Of a stretch of DNA of 64,000 bases, positions 23,501 through 35,347 are shown piece after piece. The notes beneath the pieces were generated by a model that saw nothing but the letters and a program-made list of their open reading frames with translations, searched no databases and was not told the origin of the DNA. Location of the stretch: the NCBI GenBank assembly GCA_029379385.1, contig CM055614.1, forward strand, positions 16,721,994 to 16,785,993. Direction: 5' to 3'. Position 1 is the first letter of the stretch. Each line of letters begins with the position of its first letter. Made by a program: the position numbers and the translations under genes. The stretch is from Quillaja saponaria. Lineage: Eukaryota; Streptophyta; Magnoliopsida; Fabales; Quillajaceae.

Positions 23501-25608
23501 AAATGCAAGTAACGAATGAAATCGGTTAAAGGTGAGTGGTTAATTGTTACCTTTAGGGGTTAGATTATTATGTGTAATTATATGTGTATTTGAATAGATG
23601 TGATATATGAAAAATAAGCAAGTACAATATTTCAATGATTTATTTGAATTATGTTTGCTTGAAATTATTTGTGGTTGATAAGGGCCAACAAAATGAAATC
23701 CAAGTGCACCTAGGATATTTTGAATTGATATTCTGATTCTAACAATTGTTTTAAAAGAAATGAGTGCTCATACCCAGTATGATGGATTGTGTACGGAGAA
23801 TTAACCTATTGTGTGGGTCTGTAAATGCCCGATAGGGGGAGATACTGTTATACGGGACTGAATTACTCTGTTGGCCTTTTGTATGCTTTGTATGTTTTGA
23901 TTGTCTTGATTGTTTTAATTGAATTATGTTTGTTAAGTGTTATGTTTCCGTAACTATGTAAGTGCAATATTTGTGATTTTGTGATTTAGAATGTGCTGAT
24001 ATATTAAATGATTATATACATATATTATATTATATTACTTGTGTTAAATGATGCTAGTACCTATATTTCCCACTCACTGAGTCTATAGGACTCACCTCTC
24101 TTCTGTGATTATTTTTTTTAGTAACAAGATCTCGGGGATTGCCGAGTGTTTGGCAACAAGGTAATTTTTCAAAATCTCAATCTTGAAGGCAAATGGTGAA
24201 AATTTGCAGTCACACTAGAACTGTGGGGTGCTTGGCCTTATATTGTGTGATAGTCTAGTTAGTTGTTATTATGATGAGAATTGGAACGAAATTTCATGTT
24301 GTCCTTCTTGTTATAATTGTTATTGTATAACAACAAGAATGTGTTTTAAAATTATATGGCATGTTCCACTTTACGAAGAGTCCCTGTCAAGATTTTTAGT
24401 AAATTGTTAATTATTTCAATAAACAAACTCTTACAGTTAATTTTTGTTTTATACGTTTTTACTTTTATTTATAGGTTTGAATGCAAGTGTAAGTGACGAA
24501 AGAAATCAATTAAAGGCGAGTAGTTAATTGTTACCTTTAGGGGCTAAATTATTATGTGCAATTATATATATATATAAATAAGTGTGCCAGTGTAATGTTT
24601 TAGTGAGTTATTGGAATCATGCTTGTTTGAAATTGTCTGTGGTTTATAAGGGCCAACACATGGAAGTTTTTCTGAGAAATAATTTTTATCCCCGAAATTA
24701 AGATCCAAGTGCATCTAGGATGTTCTAATTTAAAATCATAAGAAATTCTGATTCTGATAAATATTTTTTTAAAATTGAGTGGTCAGTTCCGGTGGGATGG
24801 ATTGTGCACGGAAATCAATTTGTTGTGCGGGCACATAAATGCTAGGTAGGAGGTGATAATGTTGTGCGGGACTAGGTCACTCATTGGCCTTTTGATTGCT
24901 TTGCATGATATTATTGCTCTGATTTAAATTGTGATCTTATAAATTGTGAATTTATGGAACTTATAACGTATACGTGTAATGTGAAATGTTATATGAACAA
25001 TATTACACAATGTTACTATCTATGTGTTACACACTTGTATTGTATGATGCTGATACCCTTTTGATACGATTTTTCACTCAAGGAGTTCATAGGACTCACC
25101 CATCTCTCGTGAATTTTTTTATGTGACAGGAGTTCAGTACATGACATCGTCGAGCTTATGACTTGCCAAATGAATACGGCACGTTATTCCAGGATCTCAT
25201 ACTTGTAGTTAAAGATGGAAGTTTGCAGTCACATTAAAACTGTGTGAGATGTCTAATTTTGGTATGATGTAAGAGTCTAGTTATTTGTCTTGATTAGGAT
25301 GTGAACGGAACGACGCTCCTTATTGTCTTTGTGTTTGTGTTGTGTGAAATCATCAACATAGGTGATTGTATTTTAAGTGATTGTATTTTAAGACATGTTC
25401 CTTATTGCAAATAACCTTTGCCAAAATTTTCAGTAAGTTGTGATTTATTTCAATTAATAAACTTTTAATGTTAACTTATGTGTTTATAAATTCTTGGTTT
25501 TATTCATAGATTGATCAAGAGTCATGATTATTTCTTTATTTAAGTCAGGGTTAAGGAGGTTTGATTACAATTCCTTTGACAAGTCATGCCTCTATGAGGG
25601 GTGTGACA
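20598..25608 (+). mobile_element. Family L repeat, plus-strand copy A (5.0 kb, internally duplicated)
   Basis: Starts TGTTATAACTCG and ends CATGCCTCTATGAGGGGTGTGACA-like (GGGGTGTGACA at 25598-25608). The 5-base flanks are TTATG (20593-20597) and TTATA (25609-25613). The sequence before and after these flanks joins to rebuild the 3' end of another family L copy, so this is an insertion. It has a pyrimidine-rich, C-containing region at 21100-21660 and then two successive copies of the 3' module (units beginning near 23480 and 24479). Its 22740-24478 part is nearly identical to 56540-58276. There is no coding sequence: the ORFs at 21152-21436 are low-complexity translations of the pyrimidine tract. 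Confidence 0.7.
23480..25470 (+). repeat. Tandem duplication of the roughly 1 kb family L module
   Basis: Two consecutive units each start TGAATGCAAATGCAAGTAAC or TGAATGCAAGTGTAAGTGAC, continue TTAATTGTTACCTTTAGGGG, and end with a CAGTAAATTGTT or CAGTAAGTTGTG phrase followed by AATAAAC. The first spans about 23480-24478 and the second about 24479-25470. The second unit is clearly diverged, so either the duplication is old or the units come from different copies joined by recombination. Confidence 0.65.
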
Positions 25609-25813
25609 TTATATATTGGTTTAGTCAAGAGTCGTATGTATTCTATTATGATAAAGTCAATGTTACAAAGATTAGTTATGCAATCTTTCAACCAGTCATG
25701 CCTTCATGAAGAGTGTGATAATTTATGTGAATAATTCTTTTGCAATTGATTTAGCAAAGAAAACAATTTTTCTTTTTTCTTTTTTTCTTTTTTTTAAGAT
25801 AGCAAAAGAAAAT

Positions 25814-28685
25814 TGTCATACCCCTCTCTAAGATATATGACTGGCCAAAGGAATAGTAATCAAACTTACATAATCCTGAATCAAATAAAAAAACAAATTT
25901 GACTCAAATAAAAAAATGATCATGATTCCTAACCAACTAATGAATAAAACTAAGAATTTATAAACACAAAAGTTAATATTTAAAGATTGTTGACTGAAAC
26001 AAATCCCAACTTATTGAAAATTTTAACAAATACTCCTTGCAATATAGAACATGCCTTAAAATACAAACCTATATAATCTTATTTTTACACAATAACAACA
26101 CAAAAACAATAAAGAGCTCCGCTCCATTTACATCATCAATAAGACAAATATTAGAATATTACATCATGTCAAATTTGACACCTACAATTTTAATTTGACT
26201 GCAAACTTTCATCATTTACTTCAAATATGAGATTCCAAAAAATATTTTATCATTAAATCCTTAACAAAACCTCATATTAGTGATTAACTTCCTTTGAGGT
26301 CCTGTTACTAAACAAAATTATCGACATAAGAGGGATAAATCTTACGGACTCCGTGAGTGAAAAATTGTATCCAAAAGGTACTAATATCACTCAACACAAG
26401 TATATAACATATATAGTTACATTATGATTTAATTCACAATACACGTATATTTTTGTAATCAACATAAATTTACAACTCTAAAAATTCACAGGTTCACAAA
26501 GTACTCAAAGTAATCACAACACACACAACAAACAAAGTGCTAACGAGTAACTCGGCCCCGCACAACAGTATCACCACCTGCCGGGCATTTGCGTACCTGT
26601 ACAACAAATTAATCTTCGTACATAATCTATCCGATCGAAACTGAATACTCAAATGAAAGAAAAAATATTTTTCAGAATCAAAATATTTCAAGGTTTCATA
26701 TCAAAATCTCCTAGGTGTACCTGGAATTTTAATTTCAGAGATAAATTTTTTATTTTTTATTTTTAATAAAAATCTTATTTTGTTGGCCCTTATCAACCAT
26801 AATCAATATCAAACAACTATAATTCAAATAAATCACAAAAATACAATACTTACTCATTTTTTTCATATATATATCACGTATATTCAAATTGCATATATAA
26901 CTACACATACTAATCTAGCCCCTAAAGACAACAATTAACCACTCACCCATAACCGATTTCATTCGTCACTCACACTTGCGTTCACGGGTCTCATCAAGTC
27001 CATATTAGAATCCGAAACTGAAATTCATATAAAAATCTAAGCATATCAACTATTATAATCAATGATTGCAGGATGTGAGCGAGGTGAATTATCATTCCCT
27101 TCCTGTTAAAATGTCAATTACTTTGTTAAGTTAGTGATCGGGCTCACCTTTGTGATAGCCCCACAATTATAGTGATTTAGACAAACTAATGAATCTTCGT
27201 CAAATAATTTGATATCTTCAATATTTGAAATATTTTTGTTTTATAATATTTTTACTTATGATTAAAATATAATCGAGCATTTAAAGCATGCGATTCTAGC
27301 CAATTTATATGTAAATACAAGCTTGTCAAACAATTCTATAAAAACATGAAGTTTGCAACCAATTTGTGCAAAACTTATATAAAGTATAAGTGTTAGACCA
27401 TGTAAAGATTTTGGGGGCCTATATATAATTTTCTTGAATCATTAGGTCCTTTATTTGGGAATATAAAAGCCTGGGTCAATGTATAATTATCCCATAGCAT
27501 TTAGGCAAATAATATAAACCTTGGGGGCATAATAAAAAAATACAAAAGAGTTCATGATAGCTTTGCAAATTACTAAAGTATCAGGCCACTTGTGTAATTC
27601 TACAAAGATATGGACCGGATATAAAAATATATAAAATATTGATCCAAAATATTAAATTTAAAACCTTTTGAGCCATTTTTGAAAATATATAGAATATTTA
27701 TGACAGATATGTAATTTATGTAAAACTCAGGGACCAAATAGAAATTACTTAAACCTGGTTTGGGCTGGTCCGGATTTGGGCCAAGAAAAAGAATCGAGTT
27801 GTTGTGATTTGGATCCGGGTCAGATTAGATTTGAGTTGTGAAACTTGGCCGCAAATTGCTTCCTCGCGTAGCGGCGCGTTCAACCTCGGATGGTGGAGCG
27901 GTTGGCGGAGGGATGACCGTCCACTGGTGGCGATTGTTTCTGATGTTGGAAGGCGGCATTGAGTGACCGGAAAAGGGAGAAAATCGGCTTAAACAGCCAC
28001 TGCTCGAAACTTGACTACCGTGGCCATATGGAGCGTGGGAGCGCGTGTCACCTCTGTTGGCGGTGATCTTGGCATCCACGTGATCGGAATTCCAAGGCTG
28101 ACTTTTTAGTAGGTGGTCGGACGGCGCCAGACAACCTGAAACTACACAAAAAGGGTTGAAACTCGCTGTTGGATGGCCACGGTTTGGAATAAAGAGGCCT
28201 GCAGCTTCAAGCGCGTGGTAGCTCTTTTCTCCTCCTGTGACAAGGTTGTTGGCGGATCTGCGATCTGAATTTTTGTACCGGTGTTGCAGGTGGGTCAAAG
28301 CAGCAGTCCAAGGTCTGGAGGTGTGAGAATCCGGGAAGCTTCTTAGCTATTTGGGCGAAGCGTGAGCTCTTGCTGGAGCTCAGTTCTGGCTAATCCTTGG
28401 ATATGTTCAGCTAGGTGCTTCCATCAGTGTTACAGCGGGGAAGGAGTGATGTCTTGCCACTAGGTGGTAGTTGAAAATAAGGCAGAGGTTGCTGTACTGG
28501 GAGCGTTGGGGTGTTTGAACAGAAAATTATTATTAATAAGTGACTATATATATATGTATATATATATATTCACATATTAATTATTTATTTACAATAATTT
28601 ATAGTATTTATCAATTTATTAATTATTTATATCTCAAATTACATAGCAAATTTTTAAACGTACACATTGATCGTGGGTTATCACA
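25814..28685 (-). mobile_element. Family L repeat, minus-strand copy, both ends present (2.87 kb)
   Basis: On the + strand it runs from TGTCATACCCCTCTC (complement of the family 3' end) to GTGGGTTATCACA (complement of the 5' start TGTGATAACCCAC). The module blocks appear inverted: CTCGGCCCCGCACAACAG at about 26550, GCCGGGCATTTGCG, TAGGTGTACCTGG, GTTGGCCCTTATCAACC. It has no gag, pol, primer site or second LTR, so it fits a solo LTR. The flanks AAAAT and TATAT match at only three of five positions. It carries a markedly GC-richer block at about 27770-28500 near its 5' end, where a 157-codon minus-strand ORF (27825-28298) has no recognisable domain and is probably fortuitous. Confidence 0.7.
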
Positions 28686-28994
28686 TATATCTATATACTA
28701 GTTCATAAATGTATGGTCCACACTTATTACTATTATATTGTTTTTTAATATTTTATTTTATATATATATATATACTACTTTATTATGTTTCTCTTATCAT
28801 TAAAATTACATGAGATAAAATCAAAATTTCAAGTTTTAATTTAATTATACACACTTATATAATTTATTTATTTCAAATACTTGCATTCGCAAAATTATTC
28901 AATTACAATGTTTCTTATTTACTTTGTTTATTTATAACTAGAATTTACACATTAAATCTAAAGCTTAACTTTACGTTATCGGGTTGTAAAAGTT
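28686..28994. other. AT-rich spacer, no gene seen
   Basis: Low-complexity A/T sequence with a TATATATATATATA run near 28760. Nothing coding was found. Confidence 0.5.
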
Positions 28995-29212
28995 ATGACA
29001 AAAATAGTTATTCATGGAAGAAGCAAACACATTGATATCCATTTTCATTTTCTTAGAGAGCAGGTCAACAATAGTGTGATAAATCTGTCGTATTGCAAGT
29101 CAAAAAATCAAGTTGCAGACATTCTCATGAAGTCTTTCACAATTGAGTGTTTTGTCCAGTTAAAGAAGATGAATGGGAATGACAACTTTGCCAAAATTTG
29201 GAATAAGAGGAA
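28995..29212 (+). pseudogene. Ty1/copia RNase H C-terminal remnant
   Basis: A frame open from 28995 reads GRSKHIDIHFHFLREQV, then LSYCKSKNQVADILMK. This is the conserved end of Copia RNase H (family consensus KHIDIRYHFIRE...ADIFTK). It holds the last catalytic-region His but nothing upstream: integrase, RT and most of RNase H are missing. The reading runs directly toward the start of a 3' LTR-like sequence at 29213. It is a 3' fragment of an otherwise lost element. Confidence 0.85.
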
Positions 29213-29440
29213 TGTTGAATATTATTTCAGATTTTTTGTATAGAATTATCTCTTAGGATTTATCTTGTTATTATTTGAATTATCTCTTAGATCTTTGTTT
29301 CAATTGGTTGCATTGATTTAGGTTTATCTTTTATTAGAGTTTAACTTTATTTCTGATTGTAACTTCATTCTTATAAATAGTGGCTCTCATTCAGTTGTAA
29401 AGTGTGCAATTTTATAAAGAATAAATTTCTTTGTTCTAAA
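29213..29440 (+). repeat. Probable Copia 3' LTR fragment
   Basis: Starts TGTTGAATATTATTTCAG just after the RNase H remnant, where a Copia 3' LTR is expected. It contains ATTAGAGTTTAACTTTATTTC, the TATA-like TTATAAATAG at about 29372, and AGAATAAATTTC as a possible poly(A) signal. No matching 5' LTR is in the window, and the right boundary is uncertain. Confidence 0.55.
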
Positions 29441-31320
29441 TTCTCCCATCTTATAAATAATAATGTAATTATGGTAGTCCAAGCTAACAAACTCAATGAT
29501 TGACAAACGAGATTTTCTTGAGATTTCAAAATTAAGTCTAACATACTATAAAATATGAAAGTGATTTTCTTACTATAATGATATCTAAATTTCAAAATCT
29601 CCAAAATCAAAATCAAATGAGAAAAATAAAATAACAAATGGAGTTTTTATGAAATATAATAATAAAAATAAAAATTACACTTCATTCTCTTGAGATTTAT
29701 GCAAAATATACTAAAATCAAAAATTTAGAAAAGTTGACATTCTCTTCCTGGATATTGATGGAAAGTTGACGATATTATAAAATAATTTTAAAAAAACTAT
29801 TAAAAGTCTCTCTTTTTTATCTTAAAAGTACAAATACATCAAACCTAAAAATAGTACCAACACATCCTATGTTTTATATATATATTTTTTTTCAAATGAG
29901 TCCTAAATATTATTTACTTTTAATTTATTTTTCTCTATTTTTCTAGTTGTTTTTTTTTTTTTAAATTTAAACATATTATTTTTACTAAAATAAAAAAGAA
30001 AACATTTGGCAAGTGTATAAGTAGAATTAATTTTAAATAATAACAAAAGTTTAATTTTTCATTAATTTTTATGATATGAAGGATAAAAAATATAAATCTA
30101 TATGAATTTAAAAAATAAGTTTAAGAACTTGAAAAAAAAAAAATAGTCAAATTGATTATATAAATCTACTTCAGTTTGAATAATAAATAAAATAAATTTA
30201 ATTTTTCCCTACAAGTTTAGTTTTGTATTTTTCCCCCTTAATAGCAAAATTTATGTTAGTTTTAACTTTTCAATAAACTTTTAATAAATTTTTTTAATAA
30301 AATGGGATAGAAGAAATCCATACATATATAAGTAATATTGAATTTTTATTAGTAATATTTTAAAGAGAAAATTAGAATTTTTATATATCACTAAAATCCA
30401 ATAATTTTAGTCATTACTTTATAAGATAAATAAGTCATAATTTCAAAATTATCATTACAAATAAGTCTTATAAACTGAAACATATTTTTACCACTTTGAT
30501 TCGTTATATTTAAATTTTATATTAATTAAGTAGAATTAAAAAGAAGATAATATAAATTTTTGAAAAACAATAAAATTTATGATATAATAATTAATTAAAG
30601 AATATTGATTTTAAGATTTCCATCTTTTCCTCCTATATTATTCTTCAAAATTAATTTTATGAGTGAATTTATATAAATAAATTACTTTTTTTATACAATA
30701 GCCAAGTATTATATTAAAGAAAATAACTTTATTTTATTTAGCAATCAAACTAGTTCTACTTATACAATAGCCAAGTATTTTATTTTCTATTTTATTAAAA
30801 ATAGTATGTTAGAAAAGAGAAATGCAAATTAGATTTCTTGGTACATTTAAGAACAACATTTTTTCAAAATTATTTTATAACATTATTAACTTTTCATCCA
30901 TCCCAGAGAGTGGAGTATCAATTTCTCTAAATTTTAGATCTTAGTATTATTTTAGTAAACTTTTGGGTTGGGGGGGGGGGGGGGGGAGTGTAATTTAAAT
31001 AAGACCACTAGGGTTCCTAAAATTATATAAACATTCTCGGTAGAATAGCTATAAATTTATCTAAATTTATCATTTGAAAATTTCTCTATTGAAGTACTAA
31101 TAAATACAAAAATCAATGCAGGGATTATTTCTAATATCTTGTACTATAGTATGGGTTTAACTATAAATTTTCATTTGTTCTCTGTCTACTTAATACCAGG
31201 TTATGCATCCCTTCAGTTTAGTTGATTGTCAATGGAAATAATCCTCCTTCATGATTATCTCTCTCCCTCTTTCTCTATTTTCTTATGAAATTTCCTCAAT
31301 TCTCCATAACTACTAAAATG
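29441..31320. other. AT-rich intergenic DNA, no gene seen
   Basis: Very AT-rich with many short A and T runs and no recognisable coding or terminal-repeat signal. A 17-base G homopolymer at 30970-30986 is the only striking feature. Confidence 0.5.
30970..30986. repeat. Poly-G homopolymer (17 G)
   Basis: An uninterrupted run of G in an otherwise A/T-dominated region. It may be real or partly an assembly or sequencing artefact. Confidence 0.9.
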
Positions 31321-31329
31321 TAGCTAAAG

Positions 31330-31342
31330 TGGTATCAAAGCC
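31330..31342 (+). promoter_or_regulatory. Initiator-Met tRNA primer-binding-like site
   Basis: TGGTATCAAAGCC differs by one base from the usual TGGTATCAGAGCC used by plant LTR retrotransposons and pararetroviruses. A pyrimidine-rich segment ending CTCTTTCTCTATTTTC lies upstream, as in many Copia LTR ends. No partner LTR was found. It could belong to a lost Copia element or to the pararetrovirus downstream. Confidence 0.5.
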
Positions 31343-31689
31343 ATTGATCTTGGCAACTTCAAGTGACACACATAATCTACAATTCGATTAAAACAAAATG
31401 AAATTATTGATGACAAACTTAGGAATTGACTGTAGTAATTTTTTTTTTTTAATCCAAACTTCACTAGGGCCTTGCAAATTCTTCAAATTTTATCAATTTA
31501 AAAACAAGGTTTGGTCAGAGTCAAGTCTAAACCAAAAACCTACAAAAACTAAAGCAAAAGCCATAAACTTGAAAAACTATCCCATTACAAAGAGCTAGGG
31601 CAAAAACCATAAACTTGGATAATATCCCATTACAAAAAGCCAAAGAAAAAAAACTTATACTAGCCTAATTGCTAGTCCACAGTCCTTAC

Positions 31690-32150
31690 ATAAGGAGTTT
31701 GTTATTTGTCAAGAGTAATAATCCCACGAACTTTTAAAGGGAGGCTATTAAAAGGAACACCTCATCATCAAATCACAAGCAAGATTAGAAATCAAGTCTG
31801 TAGCTACATTTACTTCTCCATAACAATGATAAACTTTAACATTCAAGGCATGCATAAGTTTTGCAATTCCTGAAACTTTCCAAAAAGCCTCCATAATGGA
31901 TTGATTATACGATTCACACAATGAATCAAAGACAAGGAACCATAATTCACAATTACATTCACAAAACCCTCAAATGCATAAACTTTTAGACCTACTAATA
32001 AAGCTTCAAATTCAGCCACCATGTTAGATTGGATACCCATATATGAGCCACAAGCCAAATAAACTCATTATGCGAAGATCTAATGATACCTCCCATGATT
32101 GCCTCACCTGGGTTTCCCTGTGAGCTACCATCTTAATTAAGCTTAAAAAG
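31690..32150 (-). pseudogene. LINE RNase H domain remnant
   Basis: Minus-strand reading from about 32145 shows DGSSQGNPGEAIMGGIIR, then NMVAEFEALLVGLKVYAFEG (31843-32058 frame) and a tail with EVNVATDLISNLAC. This matches the plant-type RNase H domain found at the 3' end of many L1-class LINE ORF2 proteins (consensus DGAS.GNPG.AG.GG, AE..AL..GL, N..AD.LA). The acidic residues expected in the catalytic site are partly kept (D in DGSS, E in AEFEA), but the third position reads NYGSLS instead of a GDS. A frame change near 32058 and a stop before DGSS mark it as dead. Confidence 0.8.
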
Positions 32151-32204
32151 GAGGGGGCTACCACTTTATAAGGCTACACCTTGATAAGGCTACACCTGTT
32201 CAAG

Positions 32205-32875
32205 ATCAAAAACCTTCTATTTCTAAGATTACTCAATACCCTACAGGTAAAGTAGAAATATCTTTTAATAGAACAAATAGTCAAAGGAATTTTGGATCAA
32301 TTTATCAAAACTCAGCAAGAAACTCTTGTTCGTCTAGATACTCTTGTTCTTCCATTCCTTCAACAATTCATTTTTAAGGTTTAGAAAACATGTCTAGAAT
32401 TCCTAGAGCTTTATACACCAAAGAAGATGACAATCATTCTGAAAAACCTTATTCTCCTACTTTTTCATCTTTAAATGATAACTTGGAAATCAATACAATT
32501 CAAACTGTTTTCCAAATTGATAAAGATTCCCTTAGAAAAGACTTTTATCAAGAAAAACATAATCTTGAAAGAACTTGGTTTTTTGAAAAATTCACTGGTT
32601 CCAAAAGACAAAAAATCCAAAACTTTTATTACAAATTTATGGAAACTCATAAAATTCATATTCCGTTCTTTGAATGGTTTGAAGTTTATACTAAGGAAAA
32701 AGGTATCCAGTATCCTTTCTCCAAGTCCATAAATGTTAATACTCAAAAAAGAAATTGGGTAACTTATAAGGATGAAATTATTAATTCAATTTTTCCTCCT
32801 CATAAGGCCTTAAAAATTCCTGCTAATAATCCTGCTAGAAAAATAGTTCTTGTACCGACAATTCCTTTCAAATAA
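32205..32875 (+). pseudogene. Pararetrovirus N-terminal polyprotein region
   Basis: A frame from about 32205 reads YPTGKVEISFNRTNSQ, then hits a stop and reopens at 32390 for 161 residues. The second part is basic and aromatic (RTWFFEKFTGSKRQ; IPFFEWFEVY) with no domain I can name. By position it lies between the movement-protein end and the coat region of the polyprotein. A movement protein core (30K superfamily) is not recognisable, so the 5' end is truncated or too diverged. The frame changes near 32875. Confidence 0.6.
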
Positions 32876-34260
32876 GGGTTTAACTGAAACGGTTAATTCT
32901 AAAGACATTCAATCTCTTTATGAACAAAACAATTATACCAATTATTTTCGTCAGGCTATAGGAGATTATCTCTCAGAACCTAGAACTAGTTTCCAAAGTG
33001 AAAACCCTGTTTTTGCTCCTTACCAGATCCTCACAAAGATTAAAAAAGAATTAGGTTCTAGTTCAAAATCGTCTTCTCAACATGAACTCCTTGATAAAAT
33101 CTCTAAACAAATTATAGAGAAAAATATTGTCCCCAACACTTCTCAACAACCCAATTCAATTAATAACTTAAGCGATGCAGATTCTGTATCCGATAATTCT
33201 AAAAAAGTATTTCAAAAAGAAATTAATCCTATTCAAAACACCAATTACCGAAAGCCACAAAAATTATATTATCCTAGAGCCTTTCCTTCTGACTTAGTCA
33301 AGGAAGAAAAACCTCAGATAATAATTAATTCTTTCAGTGCAAACAATATCTATGAATGGAATATAGATAGTCAATCTGAATACAATATTCTTAATATGTT
33401 GCAGCAAATGACTATGGTCAGCACTGCCTATCAAATCTCTCATAATTGTTCTGATCAATCTATCCTTAATATTTTAGTTGCTGGTTTTACTAGTCAATTA
33501 AAAGGTTGGTGGGATGAACACCTCACTGAAGACAAACGTAACCAAATAAATTTAGCTATCAAGATTGATAGCTGAAGGAAATCCTCTCCTTAACGAAGAA
33601 GGAAATCAAATTCAAGATTCTGTAAATACTCTTATTTATGCTATCACAAAACATTTCATCGGAGATCTGTCTATATGACATAATAAATCCGTTGAACTCC
33701 TTTCCAATCTTAAGTGTCGTACCCTAGCTGACTTTAGATGGTATAAAGATACATTCTTTACAAGAATCTTCTCTAGGCCCAATAGTAATCAACCTTTCTG
33801 GAAAGAAAAATTGCTAGCTGGTCTTTCTTGTTCTTTAGGAGATAAAGTTAGAGAAAAAATAAGAAATATTAACAATGGAATTACCCTGTATGAACAATTG
33901 ACTTATGGACAGCTTTGCAGCTATGTTCAAAAAGTTGCTTTAAAAATTTGTCAAGATGACAAAATACAAAGACAATTATCCAAAGAAAGATCCCTTAATC
34001 GTAAAGATTTAGAAGTTTCTACTCTCAATATGATTTTGATTGTCCTCAAAGTTCATCTAAACCCAAGAAGAAACATTACTCTGATCCTCCCAAAACTTAG
34101 GAAATTTTTTCCAAAAATAGAACTGGTAAAAGAATTCACAAACATAAAAATCACAAAAGGGCTCCTTAAAAATTTCAAAATAAAGATAAACCACATGTTG
34201 TTTGTTTTAAATGTAACAAACCAGGTCATATTGTAAAATTAAAAAGAAAATTAGAACTTT
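32850..34260 (+). pseudogene. Pararetrovirus coat/nucleocapsid-like region
   Basis: Frame 32850-33575 contains YEWNIDSQSEYNIL, MTMVSTAYQ and LVAGFTSQLKGWWDEHLT, a pattern I know from plant caulimovirid-like polyproteins. After a frame change it continues through DFRWYKDTFFTRIF, then WKEKLLAGLSC and LTYGQLCSYVQKVALKICQD (33811-34236 frame). A zinc-knuckle start, CFKCNKPGH, is at about 34200-34226, but the final Cys of the CCHC motif is not present in the same frame. An acidic Ser/Asp-rich stretch follows. At least one in-frame stop (around 33678) and two frame changes break it. Confidence 0.75.
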
Positions 34261-34516
34261 AAATATTGATGAAGATCTTCTAGCTCAACTTGATTGTCTT
34301 CTAATTGAAGATTCATCTGATAGTGATGCTCAAGCCTCTTCTGATATTGAAGAAATTAACCAAATCCAAAATGATGATGAAGCTTTTTCTGATTCATCTC
34401 AAAAAAATCTTGAATGTAATGTCTTTACTAGAGAACAAGATCTTCTCTTTGAAGTTATTTCTAACATTTCAATTGATGAAGAGAAGAAAAATTATCTCTA
34501 AAAACTCAAAGAAACT

Positions 34517-35347
34517 TTGGAAATCCCAGAAAGATCAAGCAAACCTTCCCATAATCTTCCAATTGTCGTTAATTCTTTCAATTTAAGAGACATTTTATCT
34601 AGATTTAACTCTGAGAAAAAACCTGTAACCCTTCAAGATCTTCAACATGAAGTTTCAAAACTCAAAACTGAAGTCAAGTATCTCGAGAATCAGCAACAAG
34701 AAAATAATTCAGCAATCCAACTTCTTCAAAAAGGAAAGAAAAATTCATCTTTTAAAACTTCCTCATCAAAACATTCTGAGTCTTCCTCTTTAGATGAAAA
34801 CTTAGATATTTCTGGTGATAATTTTATCAATTTAATCACTTGGGTTTCATATCAAAAATGGTATATCCCAATCAAACTTATCATTGGAAAAACTTTTATC
34901 CTCGAAACAGTTGCTTTGTTTGATACAGGAGCAGATTCAAGCTGTATCTTGGAAGGACAAGTTCCAACAAAATTTTATTAAAAAACTTCTGAACGATTAA
35001 CTTCGGCTAATGGTTTGGAAATCATAATATATTACAAATGTTATAATGTCATAATTGAAAACTCCTATTTACAAATTGTAACAATATTTCTTCTTGCCAA
35101 AAATATCACCAATCTAGTAATCCTAGGTACTGATTTCATTAGGCAATTAGATCCTTTTTGGGTTAACAAAGGAATTTTTAAAGAAGTTATGGGTCAAATC
35201 GTTTCCTTCCCTTTCCTTAAAAAACACACTTTTAGGGATCTCAATCTTATTAAAAATAAACAAAAACAAATCAATTGTCTTTCTGATGAAATTTCTTTCA
35301 AAACAATAGAAACTCAACTCAATGATTCAATCATTAAAATAAAATAA
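34517..35347 (+). pseudogene. Pararetrovirus aspartic protease region
   Basis: Frame 34517-34981 has a probable coiled-coil segment (LQHEVSKLKTEVKYLENQQ), then a retropepsin active site, ALFDTGADSSCI, at about 34915-34950. A TAA at 34979-34981 interrupts it. The protease continues in a frame open from 35015 with VILGTDFIRQLDPF, the usual second half of the fold. It would have cleaved the viral polyprotein. The catalytic DTG is intact but the domain is split by a stop. Confidence 0.8.

Larger units (their letters stand above)
13042..25720 (+). mobile_element. Family L repeat, outer plus-strand copy, repeatedly interrupted
   Basis: A start TGTGATAACCCAATGTG at 13042 and an end resembling CAGTCATGCC...GAGTGTGATA at 25720 carry the termini expected of the family. 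Between them lie an inner family L copy (13603 to about 16162), a 1.44 kb unrelated insertion (18728-20167) and a second inner copy (20598-25608). Removing these leaves about 3.7 kb, close to the net length of other copies. The 3' module (about 18070-20597 and 25609-25720) holds CTCAGCCCCAGTGGGATGG, TTGCCCAGTGAGG and GTGCTGGGCTGAGTTACTCG. The assignment of the 13042 start to the 25720 end is inference from nesting order. Confidence 0.55.

Noticed and set aside
27825..28298. 157-codon minus-strand ORF as a gene
   Set aside because: No recognisable domain, lies within a solo LTR-like repeat, and the composition follows the local GC-rich block.
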